From: Actinobacteria bacterium IMCC26077
Lineage (GTDB): Bacteria > Actinomycetota > Actinomycetes > Nanopelagicales > Nanopelagicaceae
Length of the DNA: 64,000 nucleotides
NCBI GenBank assembly: GCA_002284915.1
Contig: CP015606.1
Coordinates: 1-64,000 of the forward strand
Direction of reading: 5' to 3'
In this document: positions 1 through 8,368 of the stretch, in pieces
Layout: every line of letters begins with the position of its first letter
Position numbering within the stretch: the stretch's first letter is position 1
Position numbers and translations under genes: made by a program
The notes under the pieces: model-generated
What the model was told of the DNA's origin: nothing
Database searches by the model: none
The model's input: the letters and a program-made list of their open reading frames with translations, nothing else

Positions 1-70
1 AAGAGATCATTCCGGCTTCCTCTGCCCGCTTCCCCTAGCTCAACCAACGAAGTCGAGACCGTTCACCCCC
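1..70 (-). ncRNA. ssrA: tmRNA, 5' part (cut by window edge)
   Basis: On the minus strand the bases read GGGGGTGAACGGTCTCGACT at the 5' end, followed by GGGGAAGCGGGCAGAGGAAG and AATGATCTC. This is the conserved 5' end of actinobacterial tmRNA, the tRNA-mRNA hybrid that rescues stalled ribosomes together with SmpB. Only about 70 nt lie in the window; the tag-peptide frame and the 3' tRNA-like half are beyond position 1. Its place directly downstream of smpB on the same strand is the usual arrangement in this phylum. The mature 5' end is placed at position 70 by comparison with remembered mycobacterial and streptomycete tmRNA sequences. Confidence 0.88.
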
Positions 71-126
71 AAGTTTACAAAGGTACATCTTGGGTGAAAA
101 AGAAGCTTTTCCACTATTAAATTGTG

Positions 127-157
127 TTCATAGTCTACAACGGAAAATGTGGGTCAA
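127..157 (-). promoter_or_regulatory. possible promoter of tmRNA
   Basis: Minus strand TTGACC (152-157) and TATGAA (127-132) with a 19-base spacer, about 50 bases before the mature tmRNA 5' end. The leader would be removed by RNase P. The -35 is good and the spacing long. Confidence 0.35.
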
Positions 158-275
158 AAATTCCCGGGAGAGAACGATTACGGTCAGGAATTAATCCATT
201 GAGATGGATCTGTTATCCGGGGAGATTTTGCTGATGCCGACCCGACGTTGGCGCTTTTCAACCCGGCGCATCAAC

Positions 276-746
276 TCAGTCGCCGCGGTTTTTAGCCGAT
301 AGCGCTCGAGCGATATCTCGCCCAGCTTCGCGCTCCTTGAGCGCCTCCCGCTTGTCATGAGCTTTCTTTCCACGCGCCAACGCTAATTCCACTTTCACCT
401 TGCCGTTAGCAAAGTAGATTGAAAGCGGCACTAACGTGATACCACCCTCCTTTACTTTGCCCATCAGTCGATTGAGCTCGCGCTTATGCATCAGAAGTTT
501 TCGATTTCTGCGCGGAGGATGGTTATTCCAACTCCCCTCGAAATACTCTGGGATGTGCACGCCCTGTAGCCATAATTCACCGTCATCGAACATGGCAAAG
601 CCATCGACCAGCGATGCGCGACCGGCGCGAAGGGACTTCACCTCGGTCCCGGAGAGCACAATTCCGCACTCAAAGACATCATCGATCAAATAATCGTGGC
701 GCGCCTTTTTATTCTGGGCGATTAGTTTTTTCCCCAACTCTTTCAT
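276..746 (-). CDS. smpB: SsrA-binding protein SmpB
   Basis: 156-residue RNA-binding protein that delivers tmRNA to stalled ribosomes. The body holds the family signatures [17 protein letters not shown] and [11 protein letters not shown], and the basic C-terminal tail ([14 protein letters not shown]) that mimics an mRNA helix in the decoding channel. Length is normal for the family. The ATG at 746 is preferred over an in-frame TTG at 752 because GGGGAG lies six bases before the ATG. The S41 protease gene upstream ends three bases before this ATG, so the two are probably co-transcribed. tmRNA follows downstream, so both partners of trans-translation are encoded together. Confidence 0.96.
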   Translation of the reverse strand: MKELGKKLIAQNKKARHDYLIDDVFECGIVLSGTEVKSLRAGRASLVDGFAMFDDGELWLQGVHIPEYFEGSWNNHPPRRNRKLLMHKRELNRLMGKVKEGGITLVPLSIYFANGKVKVELALARGKKAHDKREALKEREAGRDIARALSAKNRGD

Positions 747-748
747 AA

Positions 749-1861
749 TCAACTCCCCTTCACTGGGTCGTTGATTGCATTAAGCGCTTGGAAGATTTCC
801 AGACTTCGCTTAATCGCTTCGCGCTCAGAGGCAACGACATCAGGGGCAATGCCACGTTTATCGATGAAGCGCCCCGATGGAGTTCGGAACTTTCCCACCG
901 TTGTCTCTAAGCTGGCGCCATTGCTCAGGGTGACACTCTCCTGCACTGATCCCTTGCCAAAAGTCTTTATGCCGACCACAACACCGCGATTTCGATCTTG
1001 AAGCGCACCAGCAACTACCTCTGCAGAACTTGCTGTGTTCTCATTGACCACCACGCTAAGCGGGACGGTGATGGGCTTTGCATTCGCCGCTTCAATTGTG
1101 ATCCGTTTACCATTGCCACGATCGTACGAGACTAGTAAGCCTGAGCGAATGAATAGCTGCGCAAAATCTGTTGCAGCCGAAAGGACGCCTCCTGGATTAT
1201 CACGGAGATCGATGACAATTCCGCGCTTGTAATCTAACTTGGATAATCCACTCACCGTATCGCTCGAAACCAGTTCACTAAACGCTTCGATTTTAATGAG
1301 CGCAACACCCTTAGCCAATTGCGTTACTCGAACATCCGACGTCACAAGGCTTTGGCGTACGAGTGTGAAATCGTTATCTAATCCATTTCGTAAAACCTTG
1401 ATATTCAGGGTTGAACCAGATTTGCCGCGCAGTGCAGCCACCGTCGCAGGTAGGTCCGCAGATGAGAAATCTCTCCCATCAATCAGCGCGATTGCATCAC
1501 CCACTGTTAAACCTGCTTTATCGGCGATAGACCCGCTCTTCACACCAGCGATCTCAGTCCCGCCACCATTTCCGGGGCGAAGCCAAATACCGACTCCGTT
1601 GTATCGGCCGTCGAGCTGCTCTTCTTGCGCTGCTACTTGTTCGGCATCGCGGTAATTTGACCATTGATCTCCCGATACGCGGAGCATTCCTTCGATAGCG
1701 GCTCGCTCCAACTCACTCGCGGAAATCTTCTGCTCGGCGGAGATCTGTTCCAATGCTTGATCTATCGATGAATTCTGAGAGTTCATGAAAAAGCCCATGC
1801 CAAGAGCAGCGATCATCAGTGCGAGGACGACCGCTATCGCTTGGAGCTGAGACTTTCTCAT
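749..1861 (-). CDS. S41-family C-terminal processing peptidase
   Basis: 370-residue CtpA/Prc-type serine protease. Residues about 8-27 form a signal anchor, a PDZ domain follows (about 85-165, with [12 protein letters not shown] and [14 protein letters not shown]), then the S41 catalytic domain. The Ser/Lys dyad is visible as [13 protein letters not shown] (Ser) and KTFGKGSVQ (Lys). Such enzymes cleave envelope proteins from their C termini outside the membrane. It sits between ftsX and smpB and is probably transcribed towards smpB. A TAGAAT hexamer lies six bases before the ATG, which suggests its own leaderless promoter despite its place after ftsEX. The substrate cannot be told from the sequence. 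Confidence 0.93.
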   Translation of the reverse strand: MRKSQLQAIAVVLALMIAALGMGFFMNSQNSSIDQALEQISAEQKISASELERAAIEGMLRVSGDQWSNYRDAEQVAAQEEQLDGRYNGVGIWLRPGNGGGTEIAGVKSGSIADKAGLTVGDAIALIDGRDFSSADLPATVAALRGKSGSTLNIKVLRNGLDNDFTLVRQSLVTSDVRVTQLAKGVALIKIEAFSELVSSDTVSGLSKLDYKRGIVIDLRDNPGGVLSAATDFAQLFIRSGLLVSYDRGNGKRITIEAANAKPITVPLSVVVNENTASSAEVVAGALQDRNRGVVVGIKTFGKGSVQESVTLSNGASLETTVGKFRTPSGRFIDKRGIAPDVVASEREAIKRSLEIFQALNAINDPVKGS

Positions 1862-1867
1862 GAGCCA

Positions 1868-1873
1868 ATTCTA
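1868..1873 (-). promoter_or_regulatory. -10 TAGAAT, leaderless promoter of S41 protease
   Basis: TAGAAT followed by six bases and then ATG, so transcription should begin at the start codon. No convincing -35. Confidence 0.5.
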
Positions 1874-1950
1874 CGGGCTCTTTTCGCGCCTTAAACGTGG
1901 CTCAAATCGAGCAAATGAGCCGAAATTGCGGGAAAGCTCGCGTTATTTCC

Positions 1951-2853
1951 TTAAACCTTAACGAAGCGACGTAATGTAATCAGGGAAGCAAGTGAAGCAA
2001 CAAGAAGCCCGACGCCAAGGAGTTGGAGCGATGCGATCCAGACTGCATCCCAGCCAAAGAATCGAGTGAAGGTAAGTAGTGGAGCTACACGCTGATCGAC
2101 AAGCACTTTAAATCCAGAGAGTAAGCCCAGTGCAACTGTCCAACCGAAAATCGCTGAGAAAATACTCTCTAATAGGAATGGAAGTTGAATAGAGAAACTT
2201 GACGCTCCCACCAACTTCATAACGCCAGTTTCGCGACGGCGATTAAAGGCGGCGATTCTTATGGTATTCGAAATCAACAACGCTGCTGTGAGAACTGAGA
2301 TCAAGCCAATGAATAAGGCGCCATTGCGTAACACATTAAGGAGGCGGAAGAATTTCTCCAGGATGGCTCGCTGATCTTGCACTACATCCACGCCCGGTCT
2401 ACCAGAGAACGCACTTTGAATGACTGCAAACTGGGTCGGGTCTTTGAGCTTTACCCGGAAAGATTCTGGTAATTGATCAGGCGTGACATTTTGGGCGATG
2501 GCGGAATCTTTGAAACGCTCTTGGAATCGTTTGAAAGCATCAGCTTGTGATTCGTAATAAACATTTTGAACGACGGGAATGGCTTTCAAATCCTGTTCGA
2601 TCTGATTCTTCTGCGGAATGGTTATCTTGCCTGAAGAACATGATGGCGTTTCCGAGAGATCACCGCAGAGATAGATAGAAACTTCTATCTTGTCGTACCA
2701 ATAATCTTTCATTACTCCTACTTGAGCATTTGAGAGTAATCCGAATCCAAGAAGTGAGAGCGAGGTGGCAACAGTGACGATGACGGCGAATGTCATCGTG
2801 AGATTGCGTCGGAGCCCGATTCCAACCTCCGACAAGACAAAGCGTGCTCGCAT
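1951..2853 (-). CDS. ftsX: cell division protein FtsX
   Basis: 300-residue membrane subunit of the FtsEX complex, an ABC-type machine that signals to peptidoglycan hydrolases at the division site. There is one N-terminal transmembrane helix (about 19-43), an extracellular domain (about 45-165) with a Cys pair, and three C-terminal transmembrane helices (about 175-200, 225-245, 270-293) as expected. GGGGAG lies six bases before the ATG. The gene starts 21 bases after ftsE stops, in one operon. The extracellular loop is where partner hydrolases or adaptors bind in other bacteria; the partner here is not known. Confidence 0.96.
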   Translation of the reverse strand: MRARFVLSEVGIGLRRNLTMTFAVIVTVATSLSLLGFGLLSNAQVGVMKDYWYDKIEVSIYLCGDLSETPSCSSGKITIPQKNQIEQDLKAIPVVQNVYYESQADAFKRFQERFKDSAIAQNVTPDQLPESFRVKLKDPTQFAVIQSAFSGRPGVDVVQDQRAILEKFFRLLNVLRNGALFIGLISVLTAALLISNTIRIAAFNRRRETGVMKLVGASSFSIQLPFLLESIFSAIFGWTVALGLLSGFKVLVDQRVAPLLTFTRFFGWDAVWIASLQLLGVGLLVASLASLITLRRFVKV

Positions 2854-2874
2854 CTCTAGCTCCCCACTATCTCT

Positions 2875-3564
2875 CTAACCGCTATATCCGTAGACGCCAC
2901 GCACTTGATCGCGCACGACGAGGCCGCCTTCAAGTTCGATAACGCGTTTGCGCATCTGATCAACGATTCCGCTGTCATGGGTGGCCATAACGACGGTCGT
3001 TCCGGTGCGATTGATTCGATCGAGCAACTTCATGATTCCAACGCTCATTGTTGGGTCAAGATTTCCGGTTGGTTCATCGGCGATCAGGATCGCTGGATGG
3101 CTGACAAAAGCGCGAGCGATTGCTACCCGCTGTTGCTCACCACCTGAAAGTTGCGATGGGCGGCGATCGCCATACCCCTCAAGTCCAACGAGCTCGAGTA
3201 CCTCTGGAACTTCCCGATTGATCTCTTTCTGCGAGTAGCCAAGAACATGGAGTGTGAAGGCGACATTCTCGAAAATAGTTTTATTTGGGAGGAGGCGGAA
3301 ATCTTGGAAGACCGTGCCAACCTGCCGGCGGAGTTCAGGAACCTTCCAGCCAGAGAGTTTGCTCAGATCTTTACCGGCGACATAGATCTTGCCGGATGTT
3401 GGATTCTCTTCCTTGAGAACGAGGCGAAGGAACGTCGATTTACCTGAGCCGGAGAGTCCGACTAAAAAGACGAACTCACCCTTAGCGACCTCGAGGTTGA
3501 CACCGTCGAGAGCTGGTCGCTCTTGGCTTGGGTAGGTCTTGCTCACATTCTCAAATTTGATCAA
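2875..3564 (-). CDS. ftsE: cell division ATP-binding protein FtsE
   Basis: 229-residue ABC ATPase paired with FtsX. Walker A is GLSGSGKS (about 36-43), the signature is LSGGEQQR, and Walker B is [12 protein letters not shown]. The start codon is TTG: MIKFEN is the normal family N terminus and a strong AGAGGTGG ribosome-binding site lies seven bases before it. A possible -10 (TAGAAT at 3593-3598) gives a short leader. It is the first gene of ftsE-ftsX. Confidence 0.96.
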   Translation of the reverse strand: MIKFENVSKTYPSQERPALDGVNLEVAKGEFVFLVGLSGSGKSTFLRLVLKEENPTSGKIYVAGKDLSKLSGWKVPELRRQVGTVFQDFRLLPNKTIFENVAFTLHVLGYSQKEINREVPEVLELVGLEGYGDRRPSQLSGGEQQRVAIARAFVSHPAILIADEPTGNLDPTMSVGIMKLLDRINRTGTTVVMATHDSGIVDQMRKRVIELEGGLVVRDQVRGVYGYSG

Positions 3565-3592
3565 CTCTGTGCCACCTCTTCTCCAGCCCCTG

Positions 3593-3598
3593 ATTCTA
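3593..3598 (-). promoter_or_regulatory. possible -10 of ftsEX
   Basis: TAGAAT on the minus strand about 29 bases before the ftsE TTG start, compatible with a leadered transcript that carries the AGAGGTGG site. The -35 is poor. Confidence 0.35.
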
Positions 3599-3739
3599 GA
3601 GAGCGGTGTGGAATTAAGCGGGGTTAAACGCTCGGTTAACGAGAAAATTCTGAGGAAATCAGCGGTCTGTCGCGAAAAACGTTATCAAATTCGCAGGAAA
3701 GAAGGAGCGCGCTACTGGTTACTGATTTACTGAATATTG

Positions 3740-3823
3740 GTTGCTCGCTTGCTCGCTTGCTGGTTGCTCGCTTGCTGGTTGCTCGCTTGCTGGTTACTCG
3801 CTTGCTGGCTTACTAGTTACTCG
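3740..3823. repeat. 15-bp tandem repeat at the 3' end of prfB
   Basis: About five imperfect copies of TTGCTCGCTTGCTGG run up to and over the prfB stop codon at 3817-3819. The last copies are diverged (TTACTCG, CTTACTAG). The rest of the 252-bp gap between prfB and ftsE shows no gene. Confidence 0.85.
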
Positions 3824-4920
3824 CCTTGTCTGCGCCAGCGAATGCCCGCTTCGATGAAATCATCAATCTCTCCGTCGAGAACTGCGCCAGTATTTCCCAC
3901 TTCGTAATCAGTTCGAAGATCCTTTACCAATTGATATGGATGAAGAACATAGGAGCGCATCTGATTACCCCACGACCCTGAGTTATCGCCCTTTAGCGCG
4001 TTGATTTTCTCTTGTTCTTCCTGACGTCGTCGATCGAGTAACTTCGATTGCAGAACTGCCATTGCGGTTGCCTTATTTTGAATCTGTGAGCGCTCGTTCT
4101 GGCAGGAAACAACTATCCCGGTCGGGATATGCGTGATGCGCACCGCAGAGTCGGTTGTATTAACCCCTTGACCGCCGGGACCGCTCGAGCGATATACATC
4201 AATACGTAATTCTTTTTCATCAATATCGATGTGATCGCTCTGATCGACGACAGGCACGACTTCAACTCCAGCAAAGGATGTATGGCGGCGAGCATTGCTA
4301 TCGAAGGGAGAGATTCGCACTAGACGATGGGTGCCTTGCTCGACCGAGAGAGTTCCATATGCGTATGGAGCGCTCACGCGAAAGGTCACTGATTTGATTC
4401 CTGCTTCTTCGGCATATGAAGTATCGAGAACATCGAACTTATGTCCATGTCGCTCACACCATCGGGTGTACATCCGAAAGAGCATCTGCGCCCAATCAGC
4501 CGCTTCAACTCCACCCGCTTGAGAGCGAATCGTCACCAACGCATCGCGCGCGTCGTACTCGCCATTGAGAAGCGTTCGCACCTCTAGTTCACTAATTTCT
4601 TTGGTCACTGCATCAAGTTCAGCTCCAGCTTCCTTCAATGAACTCGCATCTTGCTCACTCTGCGCTAATTCAATGAGAATTGGAACATCCATCAGTCGGC
4701 TTACTAATTTAGAGAAATGGGCGATTTCGCTCTGGAGTCGGGAGAGCCTGCTCGTTACTCGGGTCGCATTTTCCGGATCATCCCAAAGACTTGGGTTAGC
4801 AGCTTCCGCTTCCAGGGCTACTACCTGCTTGGCCATAGATTCGAGATTTAGGACGCTACGGATCGTCTCAAGCTTCTGCGTAAGCAAGGAGAGCTCTTGC
4901 TCATATTCGCGCTCGGACAT
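3817..4920 (-). CDS. prfB: peptide chain release factor 2
   Basis: 367-residue class I release factor reading UGA and UAA. The SPF anticodon-like tripeptide appears in [16 protein letters not shown], and the GGQ catalytic motif in [17 protein letters not shown]. The frame is continuous: there is no programmed +1 frameshift as in many other bacteria. A TATGAT hexamer six bases before the ATG marks a leaderless promoter. The C terminus ends inside a short tandem repeat. It belongs to the conserved prfB-ftsE-ftsX-smpB neighbourhood of actinobacteria. Confidence 0.97.
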   Translation of the reverse strand: MSEREYEQELSLLTQKLETIRSVLNLESMAKQVVALEAEAANPSLWDDPENATRVTSRLSRLQSEIAHFSKLVSRLMDVPILIELAQSEQDASSLKEAGAELDAVTKEISELEVRTLLNGEYDARDALVTIRSQAGGVEAADWAQMLFRMYTRWCERHGHKFDVLDTSYAEEAGIKSVTFRVSAPYAYGTLSVEQGTHRLVRISPFDSNARRHTSFAGVEVVPVVDQSDHIDIDEKELRIDVYRSSGPGGQGVNTTDSAVRITHIPTGIVVSCQNERSQIQNKATAMAVLQSKLLDRRRQEEQEKINALKGDNSGSWGNQMRSYVLHPYQLVKDLRTDYEVGNTGAVLDGEIDDFIEAGIRWRRQGE

Positions 4921-4926
4921 AACTAA

Positions 4927-4932
4927 ATCATA
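4927..4932 (-). promoter_or_regulatory. -10 TATGAT, leaderless promoter of prfB
   Basis: TATGAT, one base off the consensus TATAAT, six bases before the ATG at 4920. Confidence 0.55.
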
Positions 4933-4968
4933 CTTGGAATCTCGCAGAACTATTTTCGCCAGGTAGTT

Positions 4969-5454
4969 TCACCGTGTAGCCCGAACTCTTTGAAGCCCGC
5001 CTTTTACATGTACGACCACTTTGGGCTCAATCCCAGAGAGAGCCTCCGCAAAAAAAGGAAAAGCTATTCGCTCCGCCAAAACTAGCTTCAGCTGTCCTTG
5101 ATCGCATTCAGCCTTCTCTATCGATATCTTCCGAGTAAAGTTCCGTGAGGCTACTCCGATGTTTTGAAGAACTAAGCCGCAATCCACGGGAATAAAAACA
5201 CGATTTCTAGAATCAATATTTTGATACGGGTCAAAGAAATATCTCTCATACGAAACTTCGCTGAATAAGTTTGCTACGAGGTCTTCACCCCAGCTCTCTA
5301 GACGAAATTTACTAACTTTTGCTGAATAAAGATTGACTCCAGTCATGTAAGCGAGCAACGAGATGAGAAAAATGAGAATCATCAAAGGAAGCAGGGATCC
5401 ACTCTCAATTGAATATCTATCAAAGTCCTTCCCCTTACAAATCCTTATCCCCAT
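4969..5454 (-). CDS. TadE-like pseudopilin-type protein (Rv3654c position)
   Basis: 161-residue protein with a short basic N terminus, then IESGSLLPLMILIFLISL, a transmembrane helix of TadE-like type, followed by an extracellular domain with two Cys. In this phylum such proteins close the Tad operon and are called helicase/secretion-neighbourhood TadE-like proteins. It overlaps the preceding gene by 10 bases and has GGGG six bases before the ATG, so it should be translated from the same message. Assigned from position and topology; the globular part is not recognised. Confidence 0.7.
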   Translation of the reverse strand: MGIRICKGKDFDRYSIESGSLLPLMILIFLISLLAYMTGVNLYSAKVSKFRLESWGEDLVANLFSEVSYERYFFDPYQNIDSRNRVFIPVDCGLVLQNIGVASRNFTRKISIEKAECDQGQLKLVLAERIAFPFFAEALSGIEPKVVVHVKGGLQRVRATR

Positions 5455-5813
5455 CGGCTACCCCGAAAAGTACTTTCCAATGAAAGACCCCCAGATTTGA
5501 GATAAATCCTCATGATGCTTCCCCTTTTCGGGCAATCACCGCTCACGCAACTAACCAACATCTGTGATTGCGAGTCATGTAACGAGAGGTAACGCTGCGC
5601 GATGCTGATTGAGGTATTGAAATCATCTCCAGTTTTAACTATTTGAATGATTTCTCGGAGAATTTCACGACTGGACTGTTCCATAATCGAGTGATGCGTG
5701 ATTTGTACAAAATAAGTAACTAGTGGGAGAACGAGCAGCAACAAGAATCCAATAAATTCGATTGTCGTATTCCCGGTTTCAGATACTCGTAGTGACTTTC
5801 GACCCACACCCAT
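5445..5813 (-). CDS. tadE: TadE-family minor pilin
   Basis: 122-residue protein. Around residue 13 it has SETGNTTIEFIGFLLLLVL, a TadE signature with Gly followed five residues later by Glu, as at prepilin peptidase cleavage sites, then one transmembrane helix and a small extracellular domain with two Cys. Minor pilins of this type help assemble Flp pili. The ATG at 5813 is preferred to a TTG at 5837 because GAGG lies eight bases before it. Confidence 0.75.
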   Translation of the reverse strand: MGVGRKSLRVSETGNTTIEFIGFLLLLVLPLVTYFVQITHHSIMEQSSREILREIIQIVKTGDDFNTSISIAQRYLSLHDSQSQMLVSCVSGDCPKRGSIMRIYLKSGGLSLESTFRGSRWG

Positions 5814-5823
5814 TTGTGGAACC

Positions 5824-6192
5824 TCACCACTGATCAAGAACTGTCAAACTTCGCGCCGACGGAGTGAATGTTGCTGTCCCTAATCGGATTGGCTTACCGG
5901 CGAATACAAGATGGAGAAATACCCGATTGCCAATCGGATATCGCATGAGGTGAAAGTCTTGAACGACTATCCCTTCTTGCCTCAAAATCTGCTCCACCAG
6001 CTTTGACGGCTCTTCATTCCATGGCTCCCGAGCAATCTGACGGCCAACAAAAATGGCGCTGGAATGGAGATAATTAATCGATAATCCATATTGGAAACAG
6101 GTGAAGAGCGCTATTGCTATGAGCAACGTTGGTATCAGAACTAGATGTGAATCGACTGATCCACGCTCTTGGAATTCACCTTCACTTGCCAT
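5824..6192 (-). CDS. TadE-like pilus protein
   Basis: 122-residue single-helix protein: QERGSVDSHLVLIPTLLIA is the N-terminal helix, followed by an extracellular part of about 85 residues. The Glu usual at +5 in TadE is replaced by Ser-His, so this is a diverged member. GAGGGG lies four bases before the ATG at 6192; an upstream ATG at 6222 overlaps the pilin gene and is less likely. It lies between the pilin and the canonical TadE gene. Confidence 0.68.
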   Translation of the reverse strand: MASEGEFQERGSVDSHLVLIPTLLIAIALFTCFQYGLSINYLHSSAIFVGRQIAREPWNEEPSKLVEQILRQEGIVVQDFHLMRYPIGNRVFLHLVFAGKPIRLGTATFTPSARSLTVLDQW

Positions 6193-6208
6193 TCGTCCCC
6201 TCAGGCAA

Positions 6209-6376
6209 CTAACGAATCGCATTCATGGAATCGAGAGAATTGCGGAGGATGAGATTTAGACGAGGCGCCGCAAGAGTCCAGATACCCGTAACTAAGCCGG
6301 CGGTCATGAGAACGACTAGAACCCACCCTGGAACATCGCCACGTTCACTCCGACACTCTTTATGTACCGAAAGCAC
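6209..6376 (-). CDS. Flp-type pilin candidate (DUF4244-like)
   Basis: 55-residue protein of the kind found right after tadC in actinobacterial Tad loci, where the small pilin lies. The core ERGDVPGWVLVVLMTAGLV is a hydrophobic helix after a short basic, Glu-containing leader. The GTG at 6376 is chosen because GGAG lies four bases before it; an ATG at 6451 would give 80 residues but has no ribosome-binding site. It is probably the structural subunit of the pilus; processing by a prepilin peptidase is inferred, and no such peptidase gene is in the window. Confidence 0.62.
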   Translation of the reverse strand: MLSVHKECRSERGDVPGWVLVVLMTAGLVTGIWTLAAPRLNLILRNSLDSMNAIR

Positions 6377-6689
6377 CTTACTCCGGGTACTACTGGGGGC
6401 TACAAGATTTTTGCAGAGACTGCTCAAAAATTGATAGCACAGATTATGCATTTGAAGAGCGGCGTTAAGTACATGGATGACATTCTGTTGCACTACGAAA
6501 GTCACCTCAAAGAACGTTCTTTTAATTCCGACCACTTTCCCCAATTTATGAAATGCCTTTGGAGCCATCAAGACCCCTCCTATTCTCGTTTTGCGGAGTT
6601 GAAATTCGAAGAGTTGATTCTGAAAGTTAATTTTTCAGAACCGATAGTCACGTAATATCCATCCGAAGTAAGTAGTTGGCTAAGCAAGG
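6377..6689. other. 313-bp gap between pilin and tadC
   Basis: No convincing gene. It contains a perfect 8-bp inverted repeat, TTCTGAAA and TTTCAGAA with seven bases between (6618-6640), about 50 bases past the tadC stop. It could end or stabilise the tadABC message. There is no U-run, and no clear promoter for the pilin genes was found. Confidence 0.4.
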
Positions 6690-7505
6690 TCAAGATAAGA
6701 TCACTAGATGTTGTAATTGTTGAAAACTAGGCCACAAAGCGAAGAGAACTGATAAAGGCAATAATAAGAAGACAATAGGTACCATCATCTTCACTTCAGC
6801 TTTTCCTGCCCGTTCCAGCAAACTCTTGCGTTGACCTTCGCGCATACTTTCGGCATGGTTCTGTACCAAAATCGCTAACGGGGTGCCTCGAGCCATGCTC
6901 AAGAAAACGGCATCCGCTAAATTCGCTATTGCGATTGAATCTAGTCTGCGAGCAAGATGATCTAAGGCTCGAGCCGCCGATTCACCCTTTATTAAGAGCT
7001 CTTGTAGGACCAGAAGCTCCCGAGTTAGCGGGTCTGGCCTGGTAATTGCGCGCCTGCGGATAGTTGCCCACAACGACCCTTTCTCGGAATGAAGATTTTG
7101 CTCGGGTTGAATCAAATGCCCATTGAGGAGCCGCTCGTCAATCACTCGCAACATTCCTGTTATGAGAGGTAAACCAGAGTTAACCGCGAGCGACAGGCCT
7201 TCGATGAAGTTCACAAAATCTAATTCGAATTCTGTTCTATATCTATGAATGGTTCGCTTGCGATATCCAATAACCCAAACTACGTGGAGAAGTACCCCTA
7301 TAAGAGCTAAAACAGCAATACGGCTGCCTTGAATTGCAAAAAATGGTCCAAGAATCGCTATGAATGATAAGAGAAGAATTAGCTTGCTTAGAATTTCGAA
7401 ACAGATTTGAAATCTGGTCAGCCCAACTATCAAACTGAGACTATCTAGCTGAGAAATGACCTTAACTTTGATGACAGTGAAAATACTTTGCTCAGAAAGT
7501 TTCAT
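6690..7505 (-). CDS. tadC: Tad pilus assembly membrane protein TadC
   Basis: 271-residue T2SSF-type inner-membrane platform protein. It has two hydrophobic helices near residues 40-90, a cytoplasmic GspF-like helical domain (FVNFIEGLSLAVNSGLPL and LADAVFLSMARGTPLAILV) and a C-terminal helix pair (MMVPIVFLLLPLSVLFALW). With TadB it forms the platform on which the TadA ATPase works. Its start overlaps the tadB stop by four bases, so translation is coupled. Confidence 0.9.
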   Translation of the reverse strand: MKLSEQSIFTVIKVKVISQLDSLSLIVGLTRFQICFEILSKLILLLSFIAILGPFFAIQGSRIAVLALIGVLLHVVWVIGYRKRTIHRYRTEFELDFVNFIEGLSLAVNSGLPLITGMLRVIDERLLNGHLIQPEQNLHSEKGSLWATIRRRAITRPDPLTRELLVLQELLIKGESAARALDHLARRLDSIAIANLADAVFLSMARGTPLAILVQNHAESMREGQRKSLLERAGKAEVKMMVPIVFLLLPLSVLFALWPSFQQLQHLVILS

Positions 7506-8368
7506 GAGTTTAAACCACCATTGTGCACAACAGAATTGCTAATCCTTTTGATCCAAAAGTAAGATATGCCTGAGACGAACAATCCAGTGAGTAAAACAAG
7601 CCTTCCGGAACTTGAACTGTATGCGGTCATGGACTGTGAGTTAAGGGAGATAATCAATAGAAGTAGCCATGGGGTGGCGGAGGCCAAGAGCGCGCTGTTT
7701 TTAATCCATTCTTGGCGAATTGAAATTTCGTCATACGCAGTTTCTTGTCTTCGAAGATGCGCACTTAGGTTCCGAAGAATCGCTCCGACCTCCTGCCCAC
7801 CATAATCTCGAGCTATCAGAACGGTGGACTTCAATTGCGATGCGCGAACTAAGTGTGAGGATGAATTACGGTGGGCAGCTCTCGCAACAAAGTGTGCTAA
7901 AGCTTGCTCCATGCTCCCTTCAGCGAGAAACGAATCACGATATGCGAGGAATTCAGCCCGCAATGAGGTAGGTCCACGGTCAACAATCTGAAGCAAAGCG
8001 GCATGTAGAGACACCCCTGATGCTGTAGCCGTTGAAAGCTGATCCAGCACAAGTGGCCAGGATTTTCTCCGCTCATCCGCCTCACGGCGATTTCGATTCT
8101 GCATGATAAATCGAGGGAGAAAACCGGCAACAAAAGCGATTGCTGCGGAGATATTTACATTCTTTGTGAGAAGGAATATCACTAGAAATACCATCAAGAG
8201 CGTAGCTATCGTCTGCACGACGATTGTTAGATGTTCTCGATAGCTGCTTCCCCGAAATATGCTCCGCTTCAGAGATATGTCCCGATATCGAGATGCGTTT
8301 GAGAAAGCGATATACCCACCCAAAAAAGCCAGTAGGCACGAAATAAACATCACTGATTTCACAATCAA
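7502..8368 (-). CDS. tadB: Tad pilus assembly membrane protein TadB
   Basis: 288-residue T2SSF-domain protein with N-terminal helices (about 5-25 and 55-90), a cytoplasmic helical domain starting LVLDQLSTATASGVSL, and two C-terminal helices. It is the partner of TadC. The apparent start is TTG at 8368, overlapping the tadA stop; GTG at 8362 is equally possible and GGAAG precedes both. Confidence 0.88.
   Translation of the reverse strand: MIVKSVMFISCLLAFLGGYIAFSNASRYRDISLKRSIFRGSSYREHLTIVVQTIATLLMVFLVIFLLTKNVNISAAIAFVAGFLPRFIMQNRNRREADERRKSWPLVLDQLSTATASGVSLHAALLQIVDRGPTSLRAEFLAYRDSFLAEGSMEQALAHFVARAAHRNSSSHLVRASQLKSTVLIARDYGGQEVGAILRNLSAHLRRQETAYDEISIRQEWIKNSALLASATPWLLLLIISLNSQSMTAYSSSSGRLVLLTGLFVSGISYFWIKRISNSVVHNGGLNS

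Noticed and set aside
4600-4920. Programmed +1 frameshift in prfB
   Set aside because: The frame is continuous from the start codon and no early in-frame UGA or slippery CUU site is found.
6377-6571. Extended pilin start at 6571 (120 residues)
   Set aside because: The added N terminus has no ribosome-binding site and no resemblance to pilin leaders; shorter starts at 6376 or 6451 fit better.
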